A DNA stretch of 64,000 nucleotides. Origin: Deltaproteobacteria bacterium (lineage in GTDB: Bacteria; Desulfobacterota; Desulfomonilia; Desulfomonilales; Desulfomonilaceae). Position 1 is the first letter of the stretch; the number at the start of each line of letters is the position of its first letter. The notes beneath the pieces are model-generated. The model had not been told where the DNA came from, did not search any database, and saw only the letters and a list, made by a program, of their open reading frames with translations. The stretch covers positions 1 through 64,000 of the forward strand of contig VGSG01000013.1 of NCBI GenBank assembly GCA_016875095.1, in the 5' to 3' direction. Shown here piece after piece: positions 53,138 through 62,691 of the stretch. The position numbers and the translations under genes were made by a program.

Positions 53138-53519
53138 TCTTGGAACGCCTCTCCGTACCGCATACCGCAATTCCACCAGCGGTGGGACGGTCGGCCGGAA
53201 GATCATACATCACCATATCAGATGGTTGACCGGAAGAACATACTTTTCTTTGTTTACCCGCCGAATAATCCAGGTCCCCATGTCTCGAACGCCTCCCAGC
53301 GCCGACCTCACGAAACCGAACCAGGGGGGAGGGGCATCCTGCGGAGCAGAGGAGCGATCTACCGCGCGTCTTGATCCGCGCACATGACCACCAATCCGGT
53401 GGAACTCATCATCGAATTGATGTTGAAGGGCAACTCAGGCAACCTACTACGAGCCAAGCGCAACCACACCCTTTAGTGGCACGCACACGCATCGTGGCCC
53501 ATGTCCACTCGTTTGTGGA
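53138..53519. other. Intergenic region with a repeat shared with 58828-58892
   Basis: No gene is supportable. About 53206-53272 (CACCATATCA, then ACCGGAAGAACA and CGCC-AAT-ATCC) aligns with about 58828-58892 in the same orientation, a diverged copy of roughly 65 bases. Confidence 0.45.
53206..53272 (+). repeat. Island repeat R4, copy 1
   Basis: CACCATATCA is followed by CCGGAAGAACA, TTTGTT, CCGCC and AATAATCCAGG. Roughly two thirds of positions match copy 2 at 58828-58892. Confidence 0.5.
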
Positions 53520-56500
53520 TCACAAGTGTCCCTTATCCAACACTTTCCTGATAGCCGCGAGAATGTCCTTTGCGTCGTACGGCTTACTGATAACTCCCCT
53601 TGCCCCTCCTGTCTCTCTCTCTATGAGTACACCGTTTGATGAGTACCCGGTCGCTACGAGGACTCTTACGTCCGGATCGATCTCCAACAGAAGTTCAAGG
53701 CAACGCTTCCCGCCCATACCGGGCATGATAAGGTCAAGGATTATTAAAGAGATCTCCTCGCGCCGACTATTATAGACCTCAAGAGCCTCTTCTCCGCTGC
53801 GTGCGGTGAGGACTTTGTACCCACCCACCTCGATCATTTGCCGTGCTACCTCTCGAACACTGTCGTCATCGTCCACAAGGAGAATCGTCTCGGTGCCAAA
53901 AGCGGGCATTTCTCTTGTCCACGTCAAGTCAGAGATGAGATCGCTCGCTGACACGGGGAAGTAGATCTTGAACGATGTCCCTATGCCTGCTTCACTGTAG
54001 CACCTGATGTACCCCCCGTGCTGGCTCACAATGCCGTGGACCATAGACAGTCCCAGTCCGGTACCTTCACCGTTGGCCTTTGTCGTGAAAAAAGGTTCGA
54101 ATATTCGGCCGAGAATCTCTGGTTCCATGCCCACACCGGTGTCCGACACGGTCAAGAGAACGTATTTTCCCCGCTTAGCCTTCAGGTGGGTCCGGAGGTA
54201 TTCGTCACTCAGCGATACGTTGCTCGTTTCAATGATGAGCTGTCCTCCGTCCGGCATGGCATGCTGGGCATTGGTGGCAAGATTAAGTAACACTTGTTCC
54301 AACTGGGCAGGGTCGGCATCGATGACCTGTACGGCTTCTGCCAACATAAGTCTTATCTCGATCATCCTCGGGAGTGTTCTCCGGAGGAGGGGCTCAGCTT
54401 TGAGTATCTCTTGATTGAGGTCCAGAGGGCGAACTTTCGGCCCCACCTTCCTGCTGAAGGTGAGTATTCTTGCGACTAGATCCGCACCGTCTCGCGCAGC
54501 ATGCTGAATGACTTCGAGCTTCTTGCGGTCGAGCTCTTCCCAGCCCTTTTTCATGAGAAGCAGATCTGAATATCCCAAAATGGCCTGCAGAAGATTGTTG
54601 AAGTCATGGGCAACGCCCCCAGCCAAGGTGCCGATGGCTTCCATTTTTTGCGCGTGCAGCAACTGTTGCTGGAGCATGACTTCTTCCGTGATGTCTCGCT
54701 TCACCGCGACGTAGTTAACGATTTGGCCGCTCTCGTCTCTAACGGACGAAATGGTGGCAGTTTCCTGGTAAAGCGTACCGTCCTTTCTCCTGTTGATAAG
54801 CCGGCCGCGCCATACTTCGCCAGCAAGGAGAGCACTCCACATCTCTTCGTAGAAGCCTCTACCATGCTTACCGCTTTTCAGAATTCGAGGATTCTCTCCC
54901 AACACCTCTTGTTCCGAATATCCTGTTATGTCCTCAAACATCGGGTTAACGTAGACTATTGCGCCCTCGCGGTCTGTCACCATGATTGCTTCTTGCGCAC
55001 TTTCTACTGCGGCGACGAGTCTTTTCAGGTGTTGTTCCACCCTCTTTCTTTCCGTGATGTCCATTGCGGTGAAGACCATCCCCTGAGAGAGATCCCCCGT
55101 AAGAATAGATGATGAGCTTAAGAGCACATCGAATACAGTGCCGTCCTTCCGCCTAAAGCGTGTCTCAACTGACCCTGTACCGTGTTTGATGACGTCTGGA
55201 TGCTTTTCCCTCCCAACACGCAGGAACTCCTCTTCACTTTCGTAAACCATTCTTGCGCTCTTTCCGAACAGTTCCTCACTTGAGTATCCCAGCATGCTAC
55301 AAAGAAGCTGATTGGTCCAACCTAAGGTACGGTCCGCGCTGACCTGGCCAATGCCGATAGGAGCGGCCTGAAGCAGGGTTCCTAAAGTTGCTTCGCTTTC
55401 TTGCAACCGCGTTTGTGCGCGCTTGAGATCCTCGATGTCCCTGGAAATAGCGAGGAGATGTGGTTCCCCTTCGACCGTCATCAAACCGGCAGAGATCTCG
55501 ATTGTCCTTAATTCGCCGTCTTTCCGACGGGCCACTGTCTCAAAATTCCTAATACGCCCCTCCCGCATAATGGTGGCAGCAAAGGCGTCTCTATCCGATG
55601 GATCACCCCAGGTAGGTATATCGAGAGACGATCTACCGACTATCTCGTCTCGAGTATAGCCGGTCAGGACCGTATAGCCGCTGTTGATTTCAACAAAGGT
55701 ACCGTCGCTCAGTTTGCTGACACTCAAAGCATCGGGAATGGTTTGCCACGCCAATCTGAGGCGCTCCTCGCTGGTTCTCAAAAGCTCTTCAACGTGTTTG
55801 GTTTTCGTGAGATCCCTCGCAATGGCTTGAAAGCCAGTAACCTCTTCTCCCTCCATCAGCAATTGAACGTTCTGGCCGATCCACAACGTGCGTCCATCCT
55901 TGGTGAGAAGAGGAAATTCGTGATAGGTGTTTGGGATTCTCTTCACCAATTGATTCTCGTAGAACCGCTGCGAGTTCCCTCTGTGCTCGGGAGCAATCAG
56001 GTCAAGATAATGCCTGCCGATGAATTCCTGCTCCGAGTAACCGAAGACCTTCAAAGCCACCGGGTTTGCAAAAGTGAAAAAACCTTTACGGTCGGTCCGG
56101 TAAACAAAGTCAATGGCTCCGTCTATCAGATGTCGATACCGGTTCTCTCTTTCACGCAGCGCCTCTTCAGTCCTCTTGCGGTCAGAAATATCTCGCACGA
56201 CTGCTAGCACTCGTCTCTCGCCTGCTATGACCGCGACCTTGAGATTGACCTCAACCCAAAACAATCTTCCAGCCTTGTCTTTGGCCATCCACTCAAAAAG
56301 CTGCGGACCCTGTTCCACGGCTCTCTTGATCCATTGTTGAGCTTCTTCCTGAGTGTACGGCGGTTTGCCCAAACTTAGATCGTCTACTGTGAGGCAGGTA
56401 GCTTCTCGTTCGGTGTAACCGTACATATCGCACATCTTGGGATTCACATCCAGTATAGTTCCTGTCTGGAAGTCATGAACGAAGATGGCATCATTCACCG

Positions 56501-57539
56501 AACTAAATATCGAGTGGTAGTTGACCTCCGACATTCGAAGAGCATCTTCGGCCTGCTTACGCCGGTACAGATCCCTCTGAGCCAACCTGTAGAGAAGAAC
56601 CATCATCCCTACAACAAAGACAAAAAGGATTGAAGCGGCGTAACCGGTCCACCCGACCAAGGGATCGACGATCTTTCGAAACATCGCTGTACGGCCTTGT
56701 AAGTATACAACTCGCCACTCAAGAACGTCTTGGAGTTCCAGTTCTCGCATTAAGTAACGTTCTCCACTCCCATCTGCTGCTTCATCAGAGGAGCGTCGTT
56801 CTAATCCGGTCCATTTCCACGGGCCTTTGCCGAATTGCCGTGTTTCGTTGATTCGCGACAATTCTTCGGGGGAGACAGACCACAGGAGGTTCAAGATCCA
56901 GTCTTTACGGCTGCACGCAAATATGACCCCACTACTGTGTACCAGTAGTCCAATGCCCCCATTCAATGTCGAGATCTCTTTATCAAGATCTTCGACTGAC
57001 CGTTTGATGACTGCTACGCCGACGGGTTTGACACCACCCGCGAGGTAAACCGGGTGGCTGGAGTAAATGCCTCTGAGTTCGGATGTGACTCCTAAAGCCA
57101 GATAGGTGCTCGCCGCACCGTTAATGGCCTCCACGAAATAGGGACGAAACGAGTAGTTGTGCCCGACAAAACTGTCCGGCTGATTACGGTTGCTTGAGGC
57201 AATGGCTTTTCCAGTGGCGTCCAACACATAGCTAACACTGAGGCCACGTCCTTCTGCGAAATGGTCCAATATCCGGTTGACTATCGAGACTGTATCTGGA
57301 TTCGTGCGCAGCAGAGCTTCTTGAAGCTCTTCGAAAAGCCCCAGAGTCCGCGTTTCCGTGCTTTGAGCGGAGATCACGCGAACAACGGCGTCCTTAAGTA
57401 AGTTGGTCTTGGCCTCCAGTTCTCCTTCAGCCTCTTTGACAGCGGATTCCTTCGCCGAGTGGTAATAGAGAAATCCCCCAATCCCAGTGGAAACCAAGGA
57501 ACACAACGCTAGTGTGAAAACGATGGCGCGGACGTTCAT
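53520..57539 (-). CDS. Multi-PAS hybrid sensor histidine kinase with receiver domain
   Basis: 1339 residues from the ATG at 57539 (GGAGG site); a start five codons upstream is also open. Order: transmembrane helix (about 5-22), an extracytoplasmic sensor region of about 250 residues (Cache-like), second helix (about 285-305), five PAS domains each with a PAC-like end, then HisKA with the phospho-acceptor His in LAGGVAHDFNNLLQ, HATPase with NATNAQHAM, DTGVGMEP and GTGLGLSMVHG, and a C-terminal receiver whose phospho-Asp is in LIILDLIMPGMGG. It senses an unknown signal and lies alone inside the ssrA island, so its response regulator is not adjacent. Confidence 0.92.
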   Translation of the reverse strand: MNVRAIVFTLALCSLVSTGIGGFLYYHSAKESAVKEAEGELEAKTNLLKDAVVRVISAQSTETRTLGLFEELQEALLRTNPDTVSIVNRILDHFAEGRGLSVSYVLDATGKAIASSNRNQPDSFVGHNYSFRPYFVEAINGAASTYLALGVTSELRGIYSSHPVYLAGGVKPVGVAVIKRSVEDLDKEISTLNGGIGLLVHSSGVIFACSRKDWILNLLWSVSPEELSRINETRQFGKGPWKWTGLERRSSDEAADGSGERYLMRELELQDVLEWRVVYLQGRTAMFRKIVDPLVGWTGYAASILFVFVVGMMVLLYRLAQRDLYRRKQAEDALRMSEVNYHSIFSSVNDAIFVHDFQTGTILDVNPKMCDMYGYTEREATCLTVDDLSLGKPPYTQEEAQQWIKRAVEQGPQLFEWMAKDKAGRLFWVEVNLKVAVIAGERRVLAVVRDISDRKRTEEALRERENRYRHLIDGAIDFVYRTDRKGFFTFANPVALKVFGYSEQEFIGRHYLDLIAPEHRGNSQRFYENQLVKRIPNTYHEFPLLTKDGRTLWIGQNVQLLMEGEEVTGFQAIARDLTKTKHVEELLRTSEERLRLAWQTIPDALSVSKLSDGTFVEINSGYTVLTGYTRDEIVGRSSLDIPTWGDPSDRDAFAATIMREGRIRNFETVARRKDGELRTIEISAGLMTVEGEPHLLAISRDIEDLKRAQTRLQESEATLGTLLQAAPIGIGQVSADRTLGWTNQLLCSMLGYSSEELFGKSARMVYESEEEFLRVGREKHPDVIKHGTGSVETRFRRKDGTVFDVLLSSSSILTGDLSQGMVFTAMDITERKRVEQHLKRLVAAVESAQEAIMVTDREGAIVYVNPMFEDITGYSEQEVLGENPRILKSGKHGRGFYEEMWSALLAGEVWRGRLINRRKDGTLYQETATISSVRDESGQIVNYVAVKRDITEEVMLQQQLLHAQKMEAIGTLAGGVAHDFNNLLQAILGYSDLLLMKKGWEELDRKKLEVIQHAARDGADLVARILTFSRKVGPKVRPLDLNQEILKAEPLLRRTLPRMIEIRLMLAEAVQVIDADPAQLEQVLLNLATNAQHAMPDGGQLIIETSNVSLSDEYLRTHLKAKRGKYVLLTVSDTGVGMEPEILGRIFEPFFTTKANGEGTGLGLSMVHGIVSQHGGYIRCYSEAGIGTSFKIYFPVSASDLISDLTWTREMPAFGTETILLVDDDDSVREVARQMIEVGGYKVLTARSGEEALEVYNSRREEISLIILDLIMPGMGGKRCLELLLEIDPDVRVLVATGYSSNGVLIERETGGARGVISKPYDAKDILAAIRKVLDKGHL

Positions 57540-58223
57540 GTTAACCTCCGGCAAGCAGCGCGAACGACTTCCGAGTCATTATCTCCGAAGGGGGGGTTGC
57601 CGGTTGACGTTCCGTAAACGCTTGTTCGTCCAAACTTCAAAATCAAGCTCCTAAATGTATGACTCCGTTCTGGACCCCTGGGTTCACGAGACGCGGGCTC
57701 TTCGGCATCTTTGACATGAACCACATGGCCTGCCTCCGAATTACGTGCCACATATTAGATAAAGTCTCGCACAATAGGATGAACAAAAAAAGTAATACGC
57801 ATTGGTTGCGGAAAGTAGATCGGACTCTGCGTGCTCAGAATCCGACCGCCATACGACAGATGTCATTCCGGGTCCGGCCATGATTCAAGTGGAGAGTGAT
57901 CCAGTCCACAACCCCTTCGAAGGTTTTCCGGGTGGCTTTGGTAATGAGTTCTCCCACCGTGGAGGAACTCTTCCGAGGCTTTGGGTCGATTCCGAGCAAT
58001 CCTGAACCGGGATTATGCCGCGCCCTTGCGATTTTGGGAGTTTTAGGACCCTTGGGGGGCTGAGAGGTCGCCCCGCTGACCCCGAAAAGGTCTCCGTGGC
58101 GAGTCCCGCGCGACCTGACCGAGGCAAAACCGTCGTCATGTTGACAAGAAAGGCCCTTTTTGCCTGTTTCTAAGCGTACCTCACGCTCTGTCAATGCGTC
58201 AAACATTTTTTCCAGCGCGCTCT
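57540..58223. other. Non-coding region next to IS1380 relic
   Basis: Open frames are short and without recognisable similarity. Part of this probably belongs to the left end of the broken IS1380 element. I see nothing else. Confidence 0.4.
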
Positions 58224-58804
58224 TCAGCCGAACACAGCTTGATAGTGCCGGACCAAAGGAAACGCCGACGCCACATGCACTTGCCACTTCCGACCGTGAT
58301 ACGCGACTTTCGCTCCCACCTTGATCAAACGCTTGATGAGCCATTCCATCGACCGTTTGACCGCTTCGCCCACGAGGTAGAACTGCCTGAGCATGTGGAG
58401 CAGGTTGCAGGCCAACACTCCCATGAGCAAGCGGGCCTGGTTGGCTGAAAAGCGACGGCAACTCGTCTTGTCCCAGCGCGGCGTGTTCTTTCCCTCTTTG
58501 ATCCGGTTCTCAACTTCGCCGCTCGCAGAAAGTCGGCATCGTTGCAGTCCTCATACCCCGCTGCTATCTGATACACCCGCTGCCGGACCATCTGAAGCTG
58601 AGTGTGGCTGCTGTGAACCCAAGACCTGGTATCCTCCAGCTCACTCTCGATTGGACTCAAGATCCCGAAACGCTCGTCTATGGACCTCAGCAACAGGAAA
58701 GCTGTGTCCGATGTAATCTTGGCCCTCTGAAAATCCATCACGATGGCACGGTCAAATTGTGGGCGAATTGTCTCACTTTCCTTTTCACCACTCCTGACCA
58801 TCAC
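58224..58804 (-). pseudogene. IS1380-family transposase, internally deleted
   Basis: The N-terminal part reads RPQFDRAIVMDFQRAKITSD with a DTAFLLLRSIDERFG and continues to NDADFLR, near 58528. The C-terminal part, in a different frame, reads LMGVLACNLLHMLRQFYLVGE through KVGAKVAYHGRKWQV to the stop. Both match IS1380 transposases, which are about 430 residues long. About 250 residues containing the DDE core between the two parts are missing. It is inactive. Confidence 0.75.
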
Positions 58805-58827
58805 ATTACCCTCGATAACGGTCTATT

Positions 58828-58892
58828 TCCTTCACCATATCAAGCATTTGCCCGGAAGAACAGGGATTTGGTTGTATTGCCGCCCAATGATC
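58828..58892 (+). repeat. Island repeat R4, copy 2
   Basis: Diverged copy of 53206-53272, in the same orientation, near the upstream end of the IS1380 relic. Confidence 0.5.
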
Positions 58893-59614
58893 CAGGGTAT
58901 TGGCCGATGCACCACCTTCACTCTCAGAGCGCGTCACATTTTCGCACATGTCGCTCTTGGGGAGACTCACGGGCCGCGATGAGTTCTGGGGCGCCTGGGG
59001 AATTCCGCGTCAATTTGACGCGCAATGTCTCCCCTTCAAATTCCGCGGCATTTCGCTGGATCAAATATCGGAGACTGCTTGCGTCCGAGCGAATCCTCAA
59101 TGGTTTCGGGGAGAGAGACGTTGGCGGTTTCGCCTACGTCTCCAAGCCAGTCACCTATCGTTCTTCGTGGCACCCCCAGGCACGACCCGATTCGCTCCTG
59201 GGTCCTACATCAATTTGATGTATGCCGATCAGCGAGAACGCAATTCCGAGAGCATGGCGGCTCGGATGATGCCGTGGTAGTTGATAACCCTGCAATCTCG
59301 TTCGCCTTTTATGGTGATCAATTTGACCACCATAACTTTGCCCATGAATTCATCACGAGTCCCCACCGTGAGGACCCCTTGTTTTCCATTCTGGAGCCTT
59401 TGTGGAAGGCGAGGTCAATTTGACCTTACTGCTTTTATTGATGATTTCCGGCCTGCACGAACAATGTGGCAGAACAGCCTGAACTTGCCAGGCGAGCGCG
59501 CTGGGGGGCGTAGCGCTACTTTTTTTCTTGACCTTCCCACGGCGCATGTGTACGGTAAAAAATGTGGAGCGCTATATGCCCGCTCTGGCACTCCCCAACC
59601 GCTTCTCTCGGCCT
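58893..59614. other. Decayed DNA with an HTH-domain relic
   Basis: On the minus strand, about 59050-59200 reads RIGSCLGVPRRTIGDWLG and then GETANVSLPETIEDSLGRK, a helix-turn-helix like those of ParB-type or phage regulatory proteins. Stops flank it on both sides. The rest of this stretch shows no gene. Confidence 0.4.
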
Positions 59615-59626
59615 ATGGATTCAAGG

Positions 59627-60079
59627 ATGACTAATTCCCCGTCGAGAAGTCACCGAGGCGAACGCTCAAGTAGGGGCGAGATTGTAACTATTACGGTTGC
59701 CCTGGGAGATTACGAAAGACTCAAGGCTTTGAGCGGCCCTCATCCACATGATATCACTCCAGCATTGAAGCATTACGTGAATTTGTGGCAGACGGTGGAC
59801 TGGCGACCAAGAGACTCGAGCTTCGGATGGAACAGGGGGCCTATGGCGCATTTTCTGGCTGCCATACCCAAGGCTCTTGCCGACTCAATCCGCAATTTGC
59901 CGGGCCGCTTTGATGGTCACACAATTGAAGCCGTCCGCTTGTTTTTCTGCGAAGAATGTGACTCCGCTGACGAGTTTTCCCAACAGTTTGATTTGGCGCA
60001 GAGAGGGGAGGGTACCCTTCTTGGCAATTTCGGCGCGCTTCGGTCGTTTGGCTCGCGCATGATTGGCTACCTGCCTTGA
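59627..60079 (+). CDS. Island hypothetical protein
   Basis: About 150 residues from one of two in-frame starts (59615 or 59627). EIVTITVALGDYERLKAL is followed by an alpha-rich region (KHYVNLWQTV, and IEAVRLFFCEECDSADEFSQQF). No domain is recognised. It lies between the HTH relic and the integrase stub and could itself be a truncated gene. Confidence 0.45.
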   Translation: MTNSPSRSHRGERSSRGEIVTITVALGDYERLKALSGPHPHDITPALKHYVNLWQTVDWRPRDSSFGWNRGPMAHFLAAIPKALADSIRNLPGRFDGHTIEAVRLFFCEECDSADEFSQQFDLAQRGEGTLLGNFGALRSFGSRMIGYLP

Positions 60080-60222
60080 CAGGAGCGGAGGGTTTCGCGT
60101 GCAGCTCCCTTCCCCCTCCGCTTTTCTTCTCCAGTTCCCCATAATCCCCATGCGGGAGTCCAGTCGCCTCAAGGGTTTTTCTTAACTTTTGTCCTGGATT
60201 ATTCGGCGTAGCACGATTTTGA

Positions 60223-60375
60223 GCGCGCTTCTGTTGGTCAACCGGTCACTCGAACATCAAGCAAACGGAGCGCTATTCCCACCTAAAAACGAATTCGCTC
60301 TGTCAGGTGCAGCGGAAAGCCCGCGTCCAGAGCCTATTTTCTGCAAAGTGTCTGCAATCGAAAAATGATGACTGA
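60223..60375 (+). pseudogene. Tyrosine recombinase (integrase) C-terminal stub
   Basis: The frame reads TGHSNIKQTERYSHLKTN with the catalytic Tyr of the (L)GHSxIxxTxxYxH motif, and ends 34 bases before the right attachment repeat. A stop precedes it and the Arg-containing upstream parts are absent. Integrases of this kind usually lie next to the attachment site, which supports the island boundary. Confidence 0.7.
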
Positions 60376-60409
60376 AAAGCCTATTAATATCAAGCTGTTG
60401 GAAAATAAA

Positions 60410-60444
60410 ACGCGGGTTCGATTCCCGCCGCCTCCACCAGTTAA
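60410..60444 (+). other. attR-type direct repeat
   Basis: 35-base copy of the tmRNA 3' end (identical to 51220-51254), at the right end of the island and just after the integrase stub. Confidence 0.85.
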
Positions 60445-60639
60445 GATCCGAATAATCTTATGTTTTATGAAGTGATGCGGTGCGCGAACGGTTTGCGGAT
60501 GAGCGCACACCCCCGAGCCTGTGGCGCCGCCTCGCCTTCTTGATAATTGCTCCAGCCCGCGAACGGAGTCTCTGCAGGTCCGTTTTCCGGTGACCGAACG
60601 AATCAAAGAATTTCTCAAGTGGCCTGTTCGCCACCGCGC

Positions 60640-61269
60640 TCAATCTTGACAACCTTCTTTGACCGCTAGGATTACTTCCCGGAGCAGGGCATTAAGTTCC
60701 TCTGACTCATAGCGAAACTGAGCTATGATCGGTCGCAGTTGAGAAGAGAGCCTCGCGTACCCCCACGTGGCGCGTCGTTTCGTTTCCGGAGCGCCATTAC
60801 GAGCGAAATAGAGAGGAAGATTGTTTTCGAAGAAAGACAGGGCGTCGGCGTTCTTCAAAATATTCGACCTTTCATCCCCTCCTGTTTTATGGAGACGCAC
60901 CAGGCGGCATACTTCGAATCTCACTTGCTCCTGCACGCCGCATTTCTCAAGAATTGATCGGAGGATCTCGGCGCTGTTGGCAGCGTGGGCTGCTTTGAAT
61001 TCCTCAAAGCTCCGAAAATTCTTCTTCAGCGCTCTCCGAGTCGCCATTGCTCGTTCTATGTCATGCCCGAGCGCGGCGAGCCTAAGGGCCTCGTCAGCCT
61101 CCGGCATCAGCTTGAGAACCCATGCCAACGTGCTTTCGGCGTGAGTAGGATCTTCGGGCGTCGTCGATCCGGAGATCGCGGAGCGGATACGCTGTTCCGC
61201 ACATTGGATGGTCTTCAGGAATCTTGAGTTCGCCGAACCACAGGAGGATGTATCCATTTGAGGTTTCAT
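60640..61269 (-). CDS. DUF4202 domain protein (HD-like)
   Basis: 209 residues from the ATG at 61269 (AGGGAG site); a longer frame exists but its extra residues overlap ino1. The conserved DUF4202 helices carry a HD-like metal site, HAESTLAWVLKLMP and ALGHDIERAMATRR, then LVRLHKTGGDE. The family is often encoded next to carbohydrate or phosphoinositide genes; a phosphohydrolase is plausible. The start codon overlaps the ino1 stop by 4 bases, so the two are coupled. Confidence 0.82.
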   Translation of the reverse strand: MKPQMDTSSCGSANSRFLKTIQCAEQRIRSAISGSTTPEDPTHAESTLAWVLKLMPEADEALRLAALGHDIERAMATRRALKKNFRSFEEFKAAHAANSAEILRSILEKCGVQEQVRFEVCRLVRLHKTGGDERSNILKNADALSFFENNLPLYFARNGAPETKRRATWGYARLSSQLRPIIAQFRYESEELNALLREVILAVKEGCQD

Positions 61270-62396
61270 GGGCTCCCTGGCGACTCCGACTCCGCTGGGT
61301 CTTCCGTCCCGCGAATAAAGATCTCGGTGAGGTGACAAGCTTTATGTTCGGGGTGCTGGAAGGGTGGGCGTTTCATGAAGTACGCGGAGGGACCTTCCAA
61401 CGGTCCGCTTTGACCCCTGTCCAACGCCAGCTTGCAACAACGAATGGCATCGATAGCAACTCCCGCGGAATTGGGGGAATCCTCTACGGACAGCCGAAGT
61501 TCCAAATCTATTGAGACATCCCCAAATATTCTTCCTTCCATGCGGAGAAAACATATCTTCGTATCCTTGAGCCATGGAACGTAGTCACTCGGCCCAATGT
61601 GGACATCACGCGGATCCAGAGTCTGTCCGGTCGCGGACTGCATGGCCTCGGTCTTGGAAGTCTTCTTTGAGGCAAGGCGGTTCCGGTCGAGCATGTTCAG
61701 AAAATCGGTGTTGCCGCCGACGTTCAATTGGTAGGTCCTGTCCAGTTTCACACCTCTCTGCTTGAAGAGGTCTGCAAGAACTCTGTGTACTATGGTTGCC
61801 CCCATTTGAGATTTGATGTCATCGCCGATAATGGGCAATCCCCTCTCCCGAAAACGACGCGCCCATGACGGATCACTGGCCAGGAAAACCGGTATATTGT
61901 TTACAACCGCCACTTGAGCATCGAGGGCGCATTCCGCATAGAACCGGGCAGCCTTCTCAGATCCGACGGGCAGGTAGATGAGCAGAATCTCGGCGCCCGA
62001 TTTCTTCAAGACCTGCACGATGTCCTGTCTTGTCGGCTCAGGATGGGGGGCCAAGACGAACGAACAATCCGGCTCGCACGTCTCCATACTCGCGGGAAAA
62101 CCATCCAGCGCTCGCCCCATGAGCACTTGGACCCCGGTTTCGGGGACACGCTCTTGAAAACGCTTCGCGCAATTGGGTGGTGAAAAGATCGCTCGGGAAA
62201 GGTCCTGCCCGACTTTTCTGTCGTCTATATCAAAGGCGGCCGTGACTTCTATGTCAAAAGGTTTGTACCCACCAATATCCCAATGCATGAGCCCTGTAGA
62301 ATTCTCGCTGGTCCTCGTCTTGTAGTAATACAGACCCTGAACGAGGGCGCTGACGCAATTCCCGACTCCTGCTACGGCGATTCTGATAGATCCCAT
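61266..62396 (-). CDS. ino1: myo-Inositol-1-phosphate synthase
   Basis: 376 residues, the archaeal/bacterial length. VAGVGNCVSALVQGLYYY is the NAD-binding loop, GDDIKSQMGATIVHRVL and LNVGGNTDFLNMLDRNRLASKKTSKTEA contain the conserved residues of the active site, and HIGPSDYVPWLKDTKICF completes it. It converts glucose-6-phosphate to inositol-1-phosphate with NAD. It is followed by DUF4202 (4-base overlap) and diverges from a CDP-alcohol phosphatidyltransferase 295 bases away, which suggests synthesis of an inositol phospholipid. Confidence 0.92.
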   Translation of the reverse strand: MGSIRIAVAGVGNCVSALVQGLYYYKTRTSENSTGLMHWDIGGYKPFDIEVTAAFDIDDRKVGQDLSRAIFSPPNCAKRFQERVPETGVQVLMGRALDGFPASMETCEPDCSFVLAPHPEPTRQDIVQVLKKSGAEILLIYLPVGSEKAARFYAECALDAQVAVVNNIPVFLASDPSWARRFRERGLPIIGDDIKSQMGATIVHRVLADLFKQRGVKLDRTYQLNVGGNTDFLNMLDRNRLASKKTSKTEAMQSATGQTLDPRDVHIGPSDYVPWLKDTKICFLRMEGRIFGDVSIDLELRLSVEDSPNSAGVAIDAIRCCKLALDRGQSGPLEGPSAYFMKRPPFQHPEHKACHLTEIFIRGTEDPAESESPGSP

Positions 62397-62691
62397 GTGC
62401 TGCGATCCGATCCCTTCTCTTCGTCCGTCCGGTTGTCAAGACCCGAAATCACGGGATCTGAAAGTCCTCCAACCTTTTTTGGCAGCTTAACACGTTTGGG
62501 TCCGACCTGAGAAGGGGAGACCCAATGAAGAAACCGCAGAATCTCCCTGAAACTCGTAAGCGGTTCTCTTATCCAATGGGGATCCTGACCGCGAACCGAA
62601 CCTTGACGACTTGGCCTTTCGAGAGCTATTTGTCATCCGAGGGTTTTCACGTCTGAAGGAGGATTTTTCGTCACCAGCGAAAGGTTAAGCT

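Larger units (their letters stand above)
51255..60444. mobile_element. Decayed integrative island in ssrA (about 9.2 kb)
   Basis: Bounded by 35-bp direct repeats, one of which is the tmRNA 3' end. The right end carries an integrase C-terminal stub pointing at the repeat. Contents are small unknown proteins, a hybrid sensor kinase, a broken IS1380 transposase, an HTH relic and non-coding DNA. Flanking chromosomal genes (smpB on the left, the DUF4202-ino1 pair on the right) are unrelated in function. The element has lost its integrase and is probably no longer mobile. Confidence 0.75.
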
